NCBI GenBank assembly: GCA_965277435.1
Contig: OZ255821.1
Coordinates: 6,014,001 to 6,078,000, forward strand
Direction of reading: 5' to 3'
Length of the DNA stretch: 64,000 nt
Source of the DNA: Bog-105 sp965277435
Lineage (GTDB): Bacteria; Acidobacteriota; Terriglobia; Bryobacterales; Bryobacteraceae
The translations under genes and the position numbers were made by a program. Under the pieces are notes generated by a model. The model searched no databases. It worked only from the letters and a program-made list of their open reading frames with translations, and was not told the DNA's origin. Positions 26,727 through 35,383 of the stretch are shown in pieces. How positions within the stretch are numbered: the first letter of the stretch is position 1; every line of letters starts with the position of its first letter.

Positions 26727-26757
26727 CTAATCCTTTAATGCTTTACTTGCGCTTCTA

Positions 26758-27453
26758 CTACTGGCGGAACGGCATGCCCATGTGCCGCAAAAGCGCCAGC
26801 CCTTCGGCATCCGTCTTCGCCGTTGTCGTAATGGAGATGTTCATGCCTTTGGTCTTCTCCACCCGGTTGTAATCGATCTCGGGAAAAATCAACTGATCTT
26901 TTAATCCGAGCGTAAAATTGCCGCGTCCGTCGAATGATTTCGACGACACACCGCGAAAGTCGCGCACGCGCGGCAGGGCCACATTCATCAGCCGGTCCAA
27001 AAACTCGAACATCCGATCGCCGCGCAATGTCACCATGCAGCCAATCGCCATTCCTTCGCGCAGCTTGAACGCCGCAATCGATTTCTTCGCGCGCGTCACT
27101 ACTGGCTTCTGGCCGGCAATCGCGCTGAGTTCATTCACCGCTCCGTCCATCAACTTGCTATTACCAGCCGCTTCACCCATTCCGATATTGATCGACACTT
27201 TCTCCAGCTTGGGAACGGCCATCGGATTGGTATAGCTGAAGTCTTTCTTGAGAGCCTCGACCACAGTCTTTTTGTAGTGTTCCCGCAAACGCGCCTTGCC
27301 GGTCTGCGCCTTTGGCGTGGCCGTCTTCTCGAGTACCGGCCCGGCTTCCGCGGCGCGCCTCTCCCCGCGCGGCTTCTTGTCCGCTGCCGGCGCGCTCTTT
27401 GGAGGCGCGCTCTTAGCCCCGCCGCCCGTCTTCTGATCTTTTTCTTTCGCCAT
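26758..27453 (-). CDS. rplE: 50S ribosomal protein L5 with N-terminal extension
   Basis: A 231-residue protein. The first ~50 residues are a Lys/Pro/Ala-rich tail (KTGGGAKSAPPKSAPAADKK) absent from typical L5 (about 180). The core begins ARLREHYKKTVVEALKKDF and contains KLEKVSINIGMGEAAG and MNISITTTAKTDAEGLALL. A good SD (AAGGGAAGAG) lies upstream of the distal ATG, which supports the longer start. It binds 5S rRNA and contacts P-site tRNA. Confidence 0.95.
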   Translation of the reverse strand: MAKEKDQKTGGGAKSAPPKSAPAADKKPRGERRAAEAGPVLEKTATPKAQTGKARLREHYKKTVVEALKKDFSYTNPMAVPKLEKVSINIGMGEAAGNSKLMDGAVNELSAIAGQKPVVTRAKKSIAAFKLREGMAIGCMVTLRGDRMFEFLDRLMNVALPRVRDFRGVSSKSFDGRGNFTLGLKDQLIFPEIDYNRVEKTKGMNISITTTAKTDAEGLALLRHMGMPFRQ

Positions 27454-27515
27454 GAAACTCTTCCCTTATCCTCGCGGCCGATTCCAAACGGCCTCTCCCG
27501 GCTCTTGCACTGGCG

Positions 27516-27899
27516 CTATCTCTTATCGAGCGTCTCGCCGCCCTTACGCGCTACCCGCACCCGGCGTACTTTGCCGCCTGCTTCATCCATCCGATAGCCG
27601 ACTCGTGTCGGAATACCGGCCGCCGTCAATAGCATCACGTTCGATATATCGATGGGCATCGGTTTCTCCGCAATGCCGCCCTTAATCTGTTTCGAGGGAT
27701 TCGGCTTCGTGTGGCGCTTCACAATCATCACGCCATCCACCGTCACCTTGCGATCAAAGCGGTCCACGTCGAGCACTTTGCCCGTCTTGCCTTTGTCACG
27801 GCCGGCAATGACCTTCACCATGTCGTCTTTCCGGATCTTCAATCGAACCGGCTGGCGCTCGCCTTTTTCCTGCCGCCGCTGGTATGCAACTTTCGCCAT
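27516..27899 (-). CDS. rplX: 50S ribosomal protein L24
   Basis: The protein has 127 residues with the KOW motif RKDDMVKVIAGRDKGKTGKV and VDGVMIVKRHTKPNP. A 25-residue basic N-terminal segment (MAKVAYQRRQEKGERQPVRL) precedes it. It initiates 50S assembly. The gene follows rplN after 5 bases. Confidence 0.97.
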   Translation of the reverse strand: MAKVAYQRRQEKGERQPVRLKIRKDDMVKVIAGRDKGKTGKVLDVDRFDRKVTVDGVMIVKRHTKPNPSKQIKGGIAEKPMPIDISNVMLLTAAGIPTRVGYRMDEAGGKVRRVRVARKGGETLDKR

Positions 27900-27904
27900 A
27901 ATGC

Positions 27905-28273
27905 TTAGAGCACCTCCGGCGCAAGCGACACAATCTTCATAAAGCGCTTGTCTCGCAACTCGCGCGCTACCGGTCCGAAGACACGGGTTCCCACTGGCTC
28001 GCCCACTTCATTGATCAGCACCGCCGCGTTTGAATCGAACCGGATGTAGGTGCCGTCCCGGCGGCGCGTTTCCTTCCGCATCCTCACCACTACGCAGCGC
28101 ACGACCTTGCCCTTCTTGATGTTGGAATCGGGTGCGGCTTCCTTCACGCTCGCCGTAATCACATCGCCCAAACCCGCGCGAAGCCCGAGGTCGCCGCCGC
28201 GCGGCAAGATGCACTGCAGCTTGCGTGCGCCGCTGTTATCGGCCACCTCCAACATGGTTCGCATTCCAATCAT
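27905..28273 (-). CDS. rplN: 50S ribosomal protein L14
   Basis: A 122-residue protein that opens MIGMRTMLEVADNSGARKLQ and ends RDKRFMKIVSLAPEVL. Length and sequence are canonical. It binds 23S rRNA and is the docking site for the silencing factor RsfS. Confidence 0.98.
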   Translation of the reverse strand: MIGMRTMLEVADNSGARKLQCILPRGGDLGLRAGLGDVITASVKEAAPDSNIKKGKVVRCVVVRMRKETRRRDGTYIRFDSNAAVLINEVGEPVGTRVFGPVARELRDKRFMKIVSLAPEVL

Positions 28274-28338
28274 GACGTTTCTCCTGTTTCCAAACTCTGC
28301 TGTTCAACCTACCGGCTTCGGCCGAGTAACGGTTGCGC

Positions 28339-28725
28339 TTACTTCTTTTTTTTCTTCTTAATCGTCTTCTTGACGCGCGTGTCTGCGCTTTCGGCGAGCG
28401 CCGGGTGTTCCACCGTCACCACCACCGCTTTACGCAACACATCGCCCAGCGCCCAGCGCTTCAACCGGCTCAAGGGACGCGACTCGATGATACGCACCAC
28501 GTCGCCCACATTCGCCGTCTGCTGTTCGTCATGCGCGTAGAATTTCTTGCGCTTATTTACAATCCGCTTATACATCGGATGCGGAACACGGCGCGTCACT
28601 TCCACCACGATTGTCTTGGCCATCTTCGTTGAGATCACTTCGCCAATTTTCTCGTTTTTGTGGCTGTTCTTTTCTGTCGTTGTTTCGCCTGTTGCTTCCG
28701 GCATCACGTTTATTCCTGAACTCAT
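28339..28725 (-). CDS. rpsQ: 30S ribosomal protein S17 with charged tails
   Basis: A 128-residue protein. The S17 core (IGEVISTKMAKTIVVEVTRR, VGDVVRIIESRPLSRLKRW) is flanked by a 26-residue polar N-terminal extension and a Lys-rich C-terminus ending KKTIKKKKKK; the normal length is about 85. The start is an ATG immediately following the rpmC stop. It is a primary 16S rRNA-binding protein. The A-rich end of the gene is a possible slippage site. Confidence 0.94.
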   Translation of the reverse strand: MSSGINVMPEATGETTTEKNSHKNEKIGEVISTKMAKTIVVEVTRRVPHPMYKRIVNKRKKFYAHDEQQTANVGDVVRIIESRPLSRLKRWALGDVLRKAVVVTVEHPALAESADTRVKKTIKKKKKK

Positions 28726-29031
28726 TTACTTTTTCTTCTTCGCCGCAGTCTTCTGAACCGCCGCCTTTTTCACTGTCGGCTTCTTCTTGGCCACAGTCTT
28801 TTTCACTGCGGCTTTTGCCACCGGTGTCGCGGAATCACCGCCCGCTGTCCGCTTCTCGTTTTGCACCGTCAGCAATCGCGCCCGGTCTTTTCGCAAAGCC
28901 CGATACTTCTTCAAACCTTCCGTCTGGCCCATGCCCATCTGGAACCGGAACCGGAACAACTGCTCTTGCGAATCCTGCACCTGCCGGTCGAGCTCGCTCG
29001 AATCCATGTTGCGGATCTTGTTTGCCTTCAT
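28726..29031 (-). CDS. rpmC: 50S ribosomal protein L29 with Lys/Ala-rich tail
   Basis: A 101-residue protein. The L29 core (MKANKIRNMDSSELDRQVQD through DRARLLTVQNEKR) occupies the first ~64 residues. The remaining ~37 residues (AAVKKTVAKKKPTVKKAAVQ and so on) resemble the histone-H1-like Lys/Ala/Pro tails seen in some bacterial proteins. L29 lies at the exit tunnel and helps recruit trigger factor and SRP; the tail may add RNA contacts. Confidence 0.94.
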   Translation of the reverse strand: MKANKIRNMDSSELDRQVQDSQEQLFRFRFQMGMGQTEGLKKYRALRKDRARLLTVQNEKRTAGGDSATPVAKAAVKKTVAKKKPTVKKAAVQKTAAKKKK

Positions 29032-29034
29032 CTC

Positions 29035-29487
29035 TTAACTCGCCTTTGCCGTCGAAGCCGGCTTCCCGCTATCGGTTGCCTGCGGACGCGACACAAACTT
29101 GGTCGGCACCGAGATCTTGGCCGCCGCCAAGCGCATCGCCTGCTCGGCAGTTGCCAACGGCACGCCTTCCATCTCGAACAGCATTTTGCCTGGCCTCACG
29201 ACTGCTACCCACGCTTCGGGTGCTCCTTTGCCCTTACCCATACGTGTCTCTGGCGGCTTCTTCGTGATCGGCTTATCCGGAAACACTCGGATCCACACTT
29301 TTCCACCACGCTTGATGAAACGCGTCATCGCAATACGAGCAGCTTCAATCTGCCGGTTCGTCACCCAACCGCAGCTCATCGCCTTCAGACCGAATTCACC
29401 GAACGAAAGCGTGGAGCCGCGCCAGGCTTTGCCCGTCATGCGGCCGCGCTGCTGCTTTCGAAATTTCACCTTCTTCGGCATTAACAT
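29035..29487 (-). CDS. rplP: 50S ribosomal protein L16
   Basis: A 150-residue protein beginning MLMPKKVKFRKQQRGRMTGK with WIRVFPDKPITKKPPETRMG and GKGKGAPEAWVAVVRPGKML. It contacts the A-site tRNA and is required late in assembly. It starts 35 bases after rpsC; the next gene, rpmC, follows after 3 bases. Confidence 0.97.
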   Translation of the reverse strand: MLMPKKVKFRKQQRGRMTGKAWRGSTLSFGEFGLKAMSCGWVTNRQIEAARIAMTRFIKRGGKVWIRVFPDKPITKKPPETRMGKGKGAPEAWVAVVRPGKMLFEMEGVPLATAEQAMRLAAAKISVPTKFVSRPQATDSGKPASTAKAS

Positions 29488-29522
29488 AGCGGTATTTCCT
29501 CTTTACTCCAATTTCTTGCTAA

Positions 29523-30560
29523 CTACTCGTTCGGCTTTTCCGCTTCCGGTTCAGGCGCCGGAGCTGTCTCGGCTAACGGAGCCGTAGCAGGAGTCGTCTG
29601 GTCCTCGATACTCGGGGCCGCGCCGGTCTGCTCCTGTTTCCACGAAGGAACGGTCGGAGCCGACAAGGGCGGAATCACGGGCGACGTCGCCGGCTTCGGC
29701 AGATCGCCAGGATTCGGCTGCACTACTGGACCGCTCGCATCCGCCGCCGGCGTGGGAGGACGCCGGTCCATGCCACCGCGATCCGCGCCACCCCGGTCAG
29801 GACCACCGCGATCCATGCCACCGCGATCCATGCCACCTGGACCGCGGTCGCCCCGCTCAAATCCACCCCGGTCATCCCGGCGGCGTCTCCGCGGTTCGCC
29901 TTCATTGCGCAGCGAATTCGTCCGGCGGTTGCCCGCCTCGATCACTTCACCCTTGTAAATCCAAACCTTCACGCCAATCACGCCGTAGGTCGTGTACGCC
30001 TGGCTGAATCCGTAATCGATATCCGCCCGCAGCGTATGCAGCGGTAGCTGCCCTTGCAGATACCACTCACTACGCGCAATTTCTGCGCCATTCAAACGCC
30101 CCGACACGCGCACCTTGATTCCCTTGCAACCAAAACGCAGCGCCGAATCGACCGCCTTACGCATCGCCCGGCGGAACGCCACGCGCTTTTCGAGCTGCAA
30201 CGCAATCGATTCCGATACCAGCTGTGCATCGAGTTCCGGCCGGTGTACTTCCTGAATATCGATGAAAACTTCGCGCTTCGTCTTCTTCGCGAGATCGCCC
30301 TTGAGCTTCTCGATCTCCGCGCCTTTGCGCCCGATGATGATCCCGGGACGCGATGTGCGAATCGTGATCCGCAGCTTGTTGCCCGGCCGGTCCACTTCGA
30401 TCGAGCTCACGCCCGCTGCCTTCAACCGCGCCAGCAGCGATTCCTTCAGCTCCAGATCTTCATGCAATAACTTCGAATAGTCCTGCTTGGCAAACCACCG
30501 CGAGCGCCAGGTCTTGGTCACTCCCAATCGAAAACCGTATGGATGTACTTTCTGACCCAT
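29523..30560 (-). CDS. rpsC: 30S ribosomal protein S3 with RGG-like C-terminal extension
   Basis: This 345-residue protein is much longer than typical S3 (about 215-235). The core is canonical: MGQKVHPYGFRLGVTKTWRS, the KH motif IIIGRKGAEIEKLK, and ITVYGVIGVKVWIYKGE-like C-terminal sequence. From residue ~215 there is an Arg/Gly/Asp-rich region with GGMDRGGMDRGGPDRGGADR repeats, then a Pro/Ala/Glu-rich tail. The repeats imply possible RNA contacts at the mRNA entry channel, which is inference. The gene follows rplV after 3 bases. Confidence 0.95.
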   Translation of the reverse strand: MGQKVHPYGFRLGVTKTWRSRWFAKQDYSKLLHEDLELKESLLARLKAAGVSSIEVDRPGNKLRITIRTSRPGIIIGRKGAEIEKLKGDLAKKTKREVFIDIQEVHRPELDAQLVSESIALQLEKRVAFRRAMRKAVDSALRFGCKGIKVRVSGRLNGAEIARSEWYLQGQLPLHTLRADIDYGFSQAYTTYGVIGVKVWIYKGEVIEAGNRRTNSLRNEGEPRRRRRDDRGGFERGDRGPGGMDRGGMDRGGPDRGGADRGGMDRRPPTPAADASGPVVQPNPGDLPKPATSPVIPPLSAPTVPSWKQEQTGAAPSIEDQTTPATAPLAETAPAPEPEAEKPNE

Positions 30561-30563
30561 TGC

Positions 30564-30935
30564 TTATTCCTCTGCCTCGGCGGCTCGTTCACCCAGCTTC
30601 ACCACGATGTGCGCCATGCGCCGTTGATAGCGATACGCGCGACCCATCGGAGCCGGGCGTATCCGTTTCATTCTCGGCCCTTCGTTCACATACGCTTCGC
30701 TCACAAACAGCCGGTCGACATCGATGTCATCCGACTTGTTTTCCGCATTGGCAATGGCCGATCGCAACACCTTCTCAATGGCCGGCGCGATCCGCTTGTT
30801 CACGGCGCTTAAGATATGAATCGCATCGCCCGCCTGCCGCCCGCGAATCATGTCGATCACCAGCCGCACCTTCTGCGGCGAAACGCGCATGTAGCGCGCT
30901 TCCGCCTTCGATACGTTTACTTTTTGATCCACCAT
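30564..30935 (-). CDS. rplV: 50S ribosomal protein L22
   Basis: A 123-residue product from the ATG at 30935. It starts MVDQKVNVSKAEARYMRVSP and contains KVRLVIDMIRGRQAGDAIHI and the C-terminal loop GPRMKRIRPAPMGRAYRYQ. A longer frame to 31007 overlaps rpsS and was not used. The chosen start is 4 bases after the rpsS stop. L22 lines the exit tunnel. Confidence 0.95.
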   Translation of the reverse strand: MVDQKVNVSKAEARYMRVSPQKVRLVIDMIRGRQAGDAIHILSAVNKRIAPAIEKVLRSAIANAENKSDDIDVDRLFVSEAYVNEGPRMKRIRPAPMGRAYRYQRRMAHIVVKLGERAAEAEE

Positions 30936-30939
30936 GCTG

Positions 30940-31221
30940 CTACCGCGCCGCCTTCTCGGTCGACTTCGCCGCGTGACCTTTAAACGTCCGCGTCGGCGAA
31001 AATTCACCCAGCTTGTGTCCCACCATATTCTCGGTCACGTACACCGGAATGAATTTGCGGCCGTTATGCACCGCGATCGTGTGCCCGATAAAGTCCGGCA
31101 CGATCGTCGAACGGCGCGACCAGGTCTTCACCACCGATTTCTGATTATTCGTGTTAAGCGTCTCCACCTTTTTCGAGAGGTGGTCGTCTGTGAACGGTCC
31201 TTTTTTAAGCGATCGACTCAT
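30940..31221 (-). CDS. rpsS: 30S ribosomal protein S19
   Basis: The 93-residue protein begins MSRSLKKGPFTDDHLSKKVE and includes STIVPDFIGHTIAVHNGRKF and VTENMVGHKLGEFSPTRTF. It lies on the 30S head with S13. The gene is separated from rplB by a 163-base spacer that holds an imperfect palindrome. Confidence 0.97.
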   Translation of the reverse strand: MSRSLKKGPFTDDHLSKKVETLNTNNQKSVVKTWSRRSTIVPDFIGHTIAVHNGRKFIPVYVTENMVGHKLGEFSPTRTFKGHAAKSTEKAAR

Positions 31222-31284
31222 CTAGCTAAATCCTTTATTCCTGCCCTTGCCGCGCACACGACGGAGAAAGCTGGGAAATTGCCG

Positions 31285-31358
31285 GCCGCAGATGAACACC
31301 GATGAACGCAGATAGCACATAGTCTTTTCATCTGCGTTGATCCGCGTTTATCGGCGGC
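31285..31358. repeat. Long imperfect palindromic repeat in the rplB-rpsS spacer
   Basis: The left arm (31285-31315, GCCGCAGATGAACACCGATG and onward) and right arm (31329-31358, CATCTGCGTTGATCCGCGTT and onward) are imperfect reverse complements over about 30 bases, with a 13-base loop. Each arm also contains internal GATGAACRC-like repeats. The unit is similar to the dispersed 'ATCTGCGTTCATCTGCGG' intergenic repeats I recall from acidobacterial and related genomes. It is transcribed inside the S10 operon. Confidence 0.75.
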
Positions 31359-31384
31359 TAAATTATTTCTTCCCGATCGCCGCA

Positions 31385-32215
31385 TTAGCGTTTCTTCGCT
31401 TTCCGCGTCACGATCCAACGATCGGTGCGCTTATTGTTCCGCGTCTTGAATCCGCGCGTCGGTTTGCCCCAGGGCGTCACCGGATGACGTCCGCCCGAGG
31501 TCTTGCCCTCGCCACCACCATGCGGATGGTCGACCGGATTCATCGTCACACCACGGTTATGCGGCCGCTTGCCCAGCCAGCGCGAGCGGCCCGCTTTACC
31601 GAGCGATACATTCTCATGCTCGACATTGCCGACCTGTCCCACCGTCGCCATGCACTCGACCGGCACCCGCCGGATCTCGCCTGAGGGCAGCTTCAGCAGC
31701 GCGATTCCGGCTTCTTTTGAAACCAGCTGCGCTTGTGCTCCAGCCGAACGAGCCATCTGCCCGCCCTTGCCCGGCCGCAGCTCAATGTTATGCACCACGG
31801 TACCCGCTGGGATGTTCTTGATCGGCAAAGCATTGCCCACCAGAATGTCCGCCTCGGGTCCCGCACTCACGGTGCGCCCGACTTCCAACCCGACCGGGCA
31901 AATAATGTAGCGCTTCTCGCCATCCGTATAGTGCAGCAACGCAATGCGCGCCGAACGGTTCGGATCGTACTCGATCGCGGCGACTTTCGCCACCACGCCG
32001 GTCTTGTCGCGCTTGAAATCGATCAGGCGGTACGCCTGCTTCGCTCCGCCGCCAATGAAACGGCTCGAAGTCCGGCCATTCGCCGTCCGACCGCCGGTCC
32101 GATTCTTGCCTTCGACCAGCGACTTTTCCGGCGTCTCCTTAGTAATCTCGTCCCGCGTCAGATAAGTCTGAAAGCGGCGCGTCGGCGTAAACGGCTTAAA
32201 ACTTTTGATAGGCAT
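31385..32215 (-). CDS. rplB: 50S ribosomal protein L2
   Basis: A 276-residue protein with MPIKSFKPFTPTRRFQTYLT at the start, the RNA-binding motifs and the C-terminal MNPVDHPHGGGEGKTSGGRH, which includes the conserved His near the peptidyl transferase centre. Full length. rplW precedes it after 20 bases. Confidence 0.98.
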   Translation of the reverse strand: MPIKSFKPFTPTRRFQTYLTRDEITKETPEKSLVEGKNRTGGRTANGRTSSRFIGGGAKQAYRLIDFKRDKTGVVAKVAAIEYDPNRSARIALLHYTDGEKRYIICPVGLEVGRTVSAGPEADILVGNALPIKNIPAGTVVHNIELRPGKGGQMARSAGAQAQLVSKEAGIALLKLPSGEIRRVPVECMATVGQVGNVEHENVSLGKAGRSRWLGKRPHNRGVTMNPVDHPHGGGEGKTSGGRHPVTPWGKPTRGFKTRNNKRTDRWIVTRKAKKR

Positions 32216-32235
32216 GGCGTCTCCGTCGTTCCTCC

Positions 32236-32523
32236 TTAGATCTCGGCGTACTCGGGAACTTTCTGTCCCTTCGAGAGCCGCACATACGCTTTCTTCCAGT
32301 CCGACGCGTAGCCGCTGAAACGCCCCCGGCGTCGTAGTTTCCCGGCATAGTTACTCGTCTTCACATCGGCGACCTTCACCCGGAACACCGTCTCGACAGC
32401 CTGCTTGATCTCGATCTTGTTCGCTTCCGGATGCACTTCAAAACACAACGTCCGTTCTTCTTCCCGCTTCGCGTGGCCCTTCTCGGTGATCAGCGGCCGG
32501 CGGATCACATCGTATACGTTCAC
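32236..32523 (-). CDS. rplW: 50S ribosomal protein L23
   Basis: A 95-residue protein from a GTG start that overlaps the rplD stop (GTGA). MNVYDVIRRPLITEKGHAKR and IEIKQAVETVFRVKVADVKT are typical. It forms the trigger-factor docking site at the tunnel exit. Confidence 0.97.
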   Translation of the reverse strand: MNVYDVIRRPLITEKGHAKREEERTLCFEVHPEANKIEIKQAVETVFRVKVADVKTSNYAGKLRRRGRFSGYASDWKKAYVRLSKGQKVPEYAEI

Positions 32524-33146
32524 TTCGCCAATGCCTCCGACAATTTCTTGGCTGCGCCTTCGCTCAACAACACTTGTTCATGCCGCAGCAGGTCATACAC
32601 GGTGACATCTTTGGTCGGCACTAGCTTGACGTTTTTCAAGTTGCCGGTGGCGCGGCCCAGATTGACGTTCTCACCTACTTCGACCAGCAGCGCGCTCTTT
32701 TTGACTTCGAATTTTCCCAGCACCGCCAGCATGTTTTTCGTCTTGTGGTCCGCCAGATCGAAGGCGCGTATCACGCGTAATTCGCCATCGCGCAATTTTG
32801 CCGACAAAGCCGAGCGCAATGCGCCCAGCACCATCTTGCGAGGCAGCTTGTATTCGTAGCTACGCGGTTGCGGTCCATGTACCGTGCCGCCATGACGCCA
32901 CAGTGGCGACCGGATCGAGCCCATGCGCGCCCGCCCCGTCCCCTTCTGCTTCCAGAGTTTCTTGCCCGATCCCGACACTTCATGCCGCGTCTTCGTCGAC
33001 GCCGTGCCGGATCGCCGCGCCGCTGTATACTGCTTCACCGCTTCATACAGCAAGGCTTCGTTTACTTCCGCGCCAAACACCGAATCCGCCAGCTCGATCG
33101 AGCCTACGGCCGTGTTGTTCAAATCCAATATGTCTACGCTCGGCAT
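32520..33146 (-). CDS. rplD: 50S ribosomal protein L4
   Basis: A 208-residue protein with the internal loop KLWKQKGTGRARMGSIRSPL, which reaches the exit tunnel, and a start MPSVDILDLNNTAVGSIELA. In E. coli L4 also represses the S10 operon; no S10 leader element was recognised here. Coupled to rplW by overlap. Confidence 0.97.
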   Translation of the reverse strand: MPSVDILDLNNTAVGSIELADSVFGAEVNEALLYEAVKQYTAARRSGTASTKTRHEVSGSGKKLWKQKGTGRARMGSIRSPLWRHGGTVHGPQPRSYEYKLPRKMVLGALRSALSAKLRDGELRVIRAFDLADHKTKNMLAVLGKFEVKKSALLVEVGENVNLGRATGNLKNVKLVPTKDVTVYDLLRHEQVLLSEGAAKKLSEALAK

Positions 33147-33152
33147 CTGTCT

Positions 33153-33782
33153 TTACCTGTTTTTCGCGCGGCGGACCATCACGTAACCGCCATTCGGCCC
33201 CGGAATCGCGCCCTTCAACGCAATCACGTTATCGTCGGTATCCACACTCACGATCTCGAGGTTACGCACCGTCACCTGGTCGGAACCCATCTGGCCGCCC
33301 ATCTTCATGCCGGGAAACACACGCGACGGAAATGACGATCCGCCAATCGAGCCTGGCGCACGGTGGAACATCGATCCGTGCGTCGAATCGCCGCCCCGGA
33401 AATGGTGCCGCTTCACCACACCCTGAAAGCCACGTCCCTTGCTCGTACCGATCACATCCACGACTTCTTTCGGCTTAAACTCTTCCGCCAGCACCCGGTC
33501 GCCCTGTTTCAAGTCACCGGTACCCTGCCCGAGATGAAACTCGCGCAGGTACTTCACGCCGTCCGCTCCTGATTTCGCCAGGTGCTTGGCCATCGGTTTG
33601 TTCGGCTTCTTGGCATATTCGACCAACCCGAGCTGCACCGCGTCGTAGCCGTCAATGGCCGGCGTCTTGCGCTGCGTCACCACACACGGACCCGCCTTCA
33701 CCAGCGTCACGGGGACCACTTGCCCGTCCGCATTGAAGACTTGCGTCATGCCAATTTTCTTGCCGAGAATTCCTGGACTCAT
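33153..33782 (-). CDS. rplC: 50S ribosomal protein L3
   Basis: A 209-residue protein with MSPGILGKKIGMTQVFNADG and GTSKGRGFQGVVKRHHFRGG, the conserved loop near the peptidyl transferase centre. It initiates 50S assembly. It begins 21 bases after rpsJ. Confidence 0.98.
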   Translation of the reverse strand: MSPGILGKKIGMTQVFNADGQVVPVTLVKAGPCVVTQRKTPAIDGYDAVQLGLVEYAKKPNKPMAKHLAKSGADGVKYLREFHLGQGTGDLKQGDRVLAEEFKPKEVVDVIGTSKGRGFQGVVKRHHFRGGDSTHGSMFHRAPGSIGGSSFPSRVFPGMKMGGQMGSDQVTVRNLEIVSVDTDDNVIALKGAIPGPNGGYVMVRRAKNR

Positions 33783-33803
33783 GATTTCTTTCGCTCGCCT
33801 GCC

Positions 33804-34133
33804 CTACTTGTTTTTCCCGAACGCCTTGATTTCTACATCCACCCCGGCCGGGAGATCCAGCTTCATCAAGGCATCTACTGTGTCCTGCGTCGGCTCCAAA
33901 ATATCGAGCAGCCGCTTGTGCGTGCGGATTTCAAACTGTTCGCGCGACTTCTTATCCACGTGCGGCGATCGCAGCACCGTATAGCGGTTCTTCAACGTCG
34001 GTAGTGGAATAGGGCCGGCCACTGTTGCACCAGTACGCTTGGCCGTATCCACAATGTCGCCCGTGGATTGATCAAGTACCCGGTGGTCGTAGGCCTTCAG
34101 CCGGATGCGAATTCGTTCTTTCATTTTTGCCAA
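33804..34133 (-). CDS. rpsJ: 30S ribosomal protein S10
   Basis: A 109-residue protein, MAKMKERIRIRLKAYDHRVL, with LPTLKNRYTVLRSPHVDKKS. It also forms the NusE antitermination component. It follows tuf and opens the S10 part; the 40-base spacer contains a short perfect hairpin repeat. Confidence 0.98.
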   Translation of the reverse strand: MAKMKERIRIRLKAYDHRVLDQSTGDIVDTAKRTGATVAGPIPLPTLKNRYTVLRSPHVDKKSREQFEIRTHKRLLDILEPTQDTVDALMKLDLPAGVDVEIKAFGKNK

Positions 34134-34147
34134 TTTCCGTCACGTAG

Positions 34148-34165
34148 GGCAGGCTTTAGCCTGCC
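34148..34165. repeat. Hairpin repeat GGCAGGCT-TT-AGCCTGCC in the tuf-rpsJ spacer
   Basis: A perfect 8-bp inverted repeat with a 2-base centre, preceded by TAGG. The sequence GGCAGGCTTTAGCCTGCC is of the small palindromic interspersed type. It lies in the transcribed spacer between tuf and rpsJ and could act as an RNA hairpin or partial attenuator. Confidence 0.75.
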
Positions 34166-34173
34166 ATTCTTTC

Positions 34174-35361
<1,188 letters not shown>

Positions 35362-35383
35362 GTGAATGCCTCCTTACCCGTTC

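Noticed and set aside
27478..27494. GGCCG...CGGCC hairpin in the rplX-rplE spacer
   Set aside because: Only a 5-bp stem in GC-rich sequence; likely chance.
30936..31007. Upstream extension of rplV
   Set aside because: It would overlap rpsS by about 70 bases; the ATG at 30935 gives the normal L22 N-terminus.
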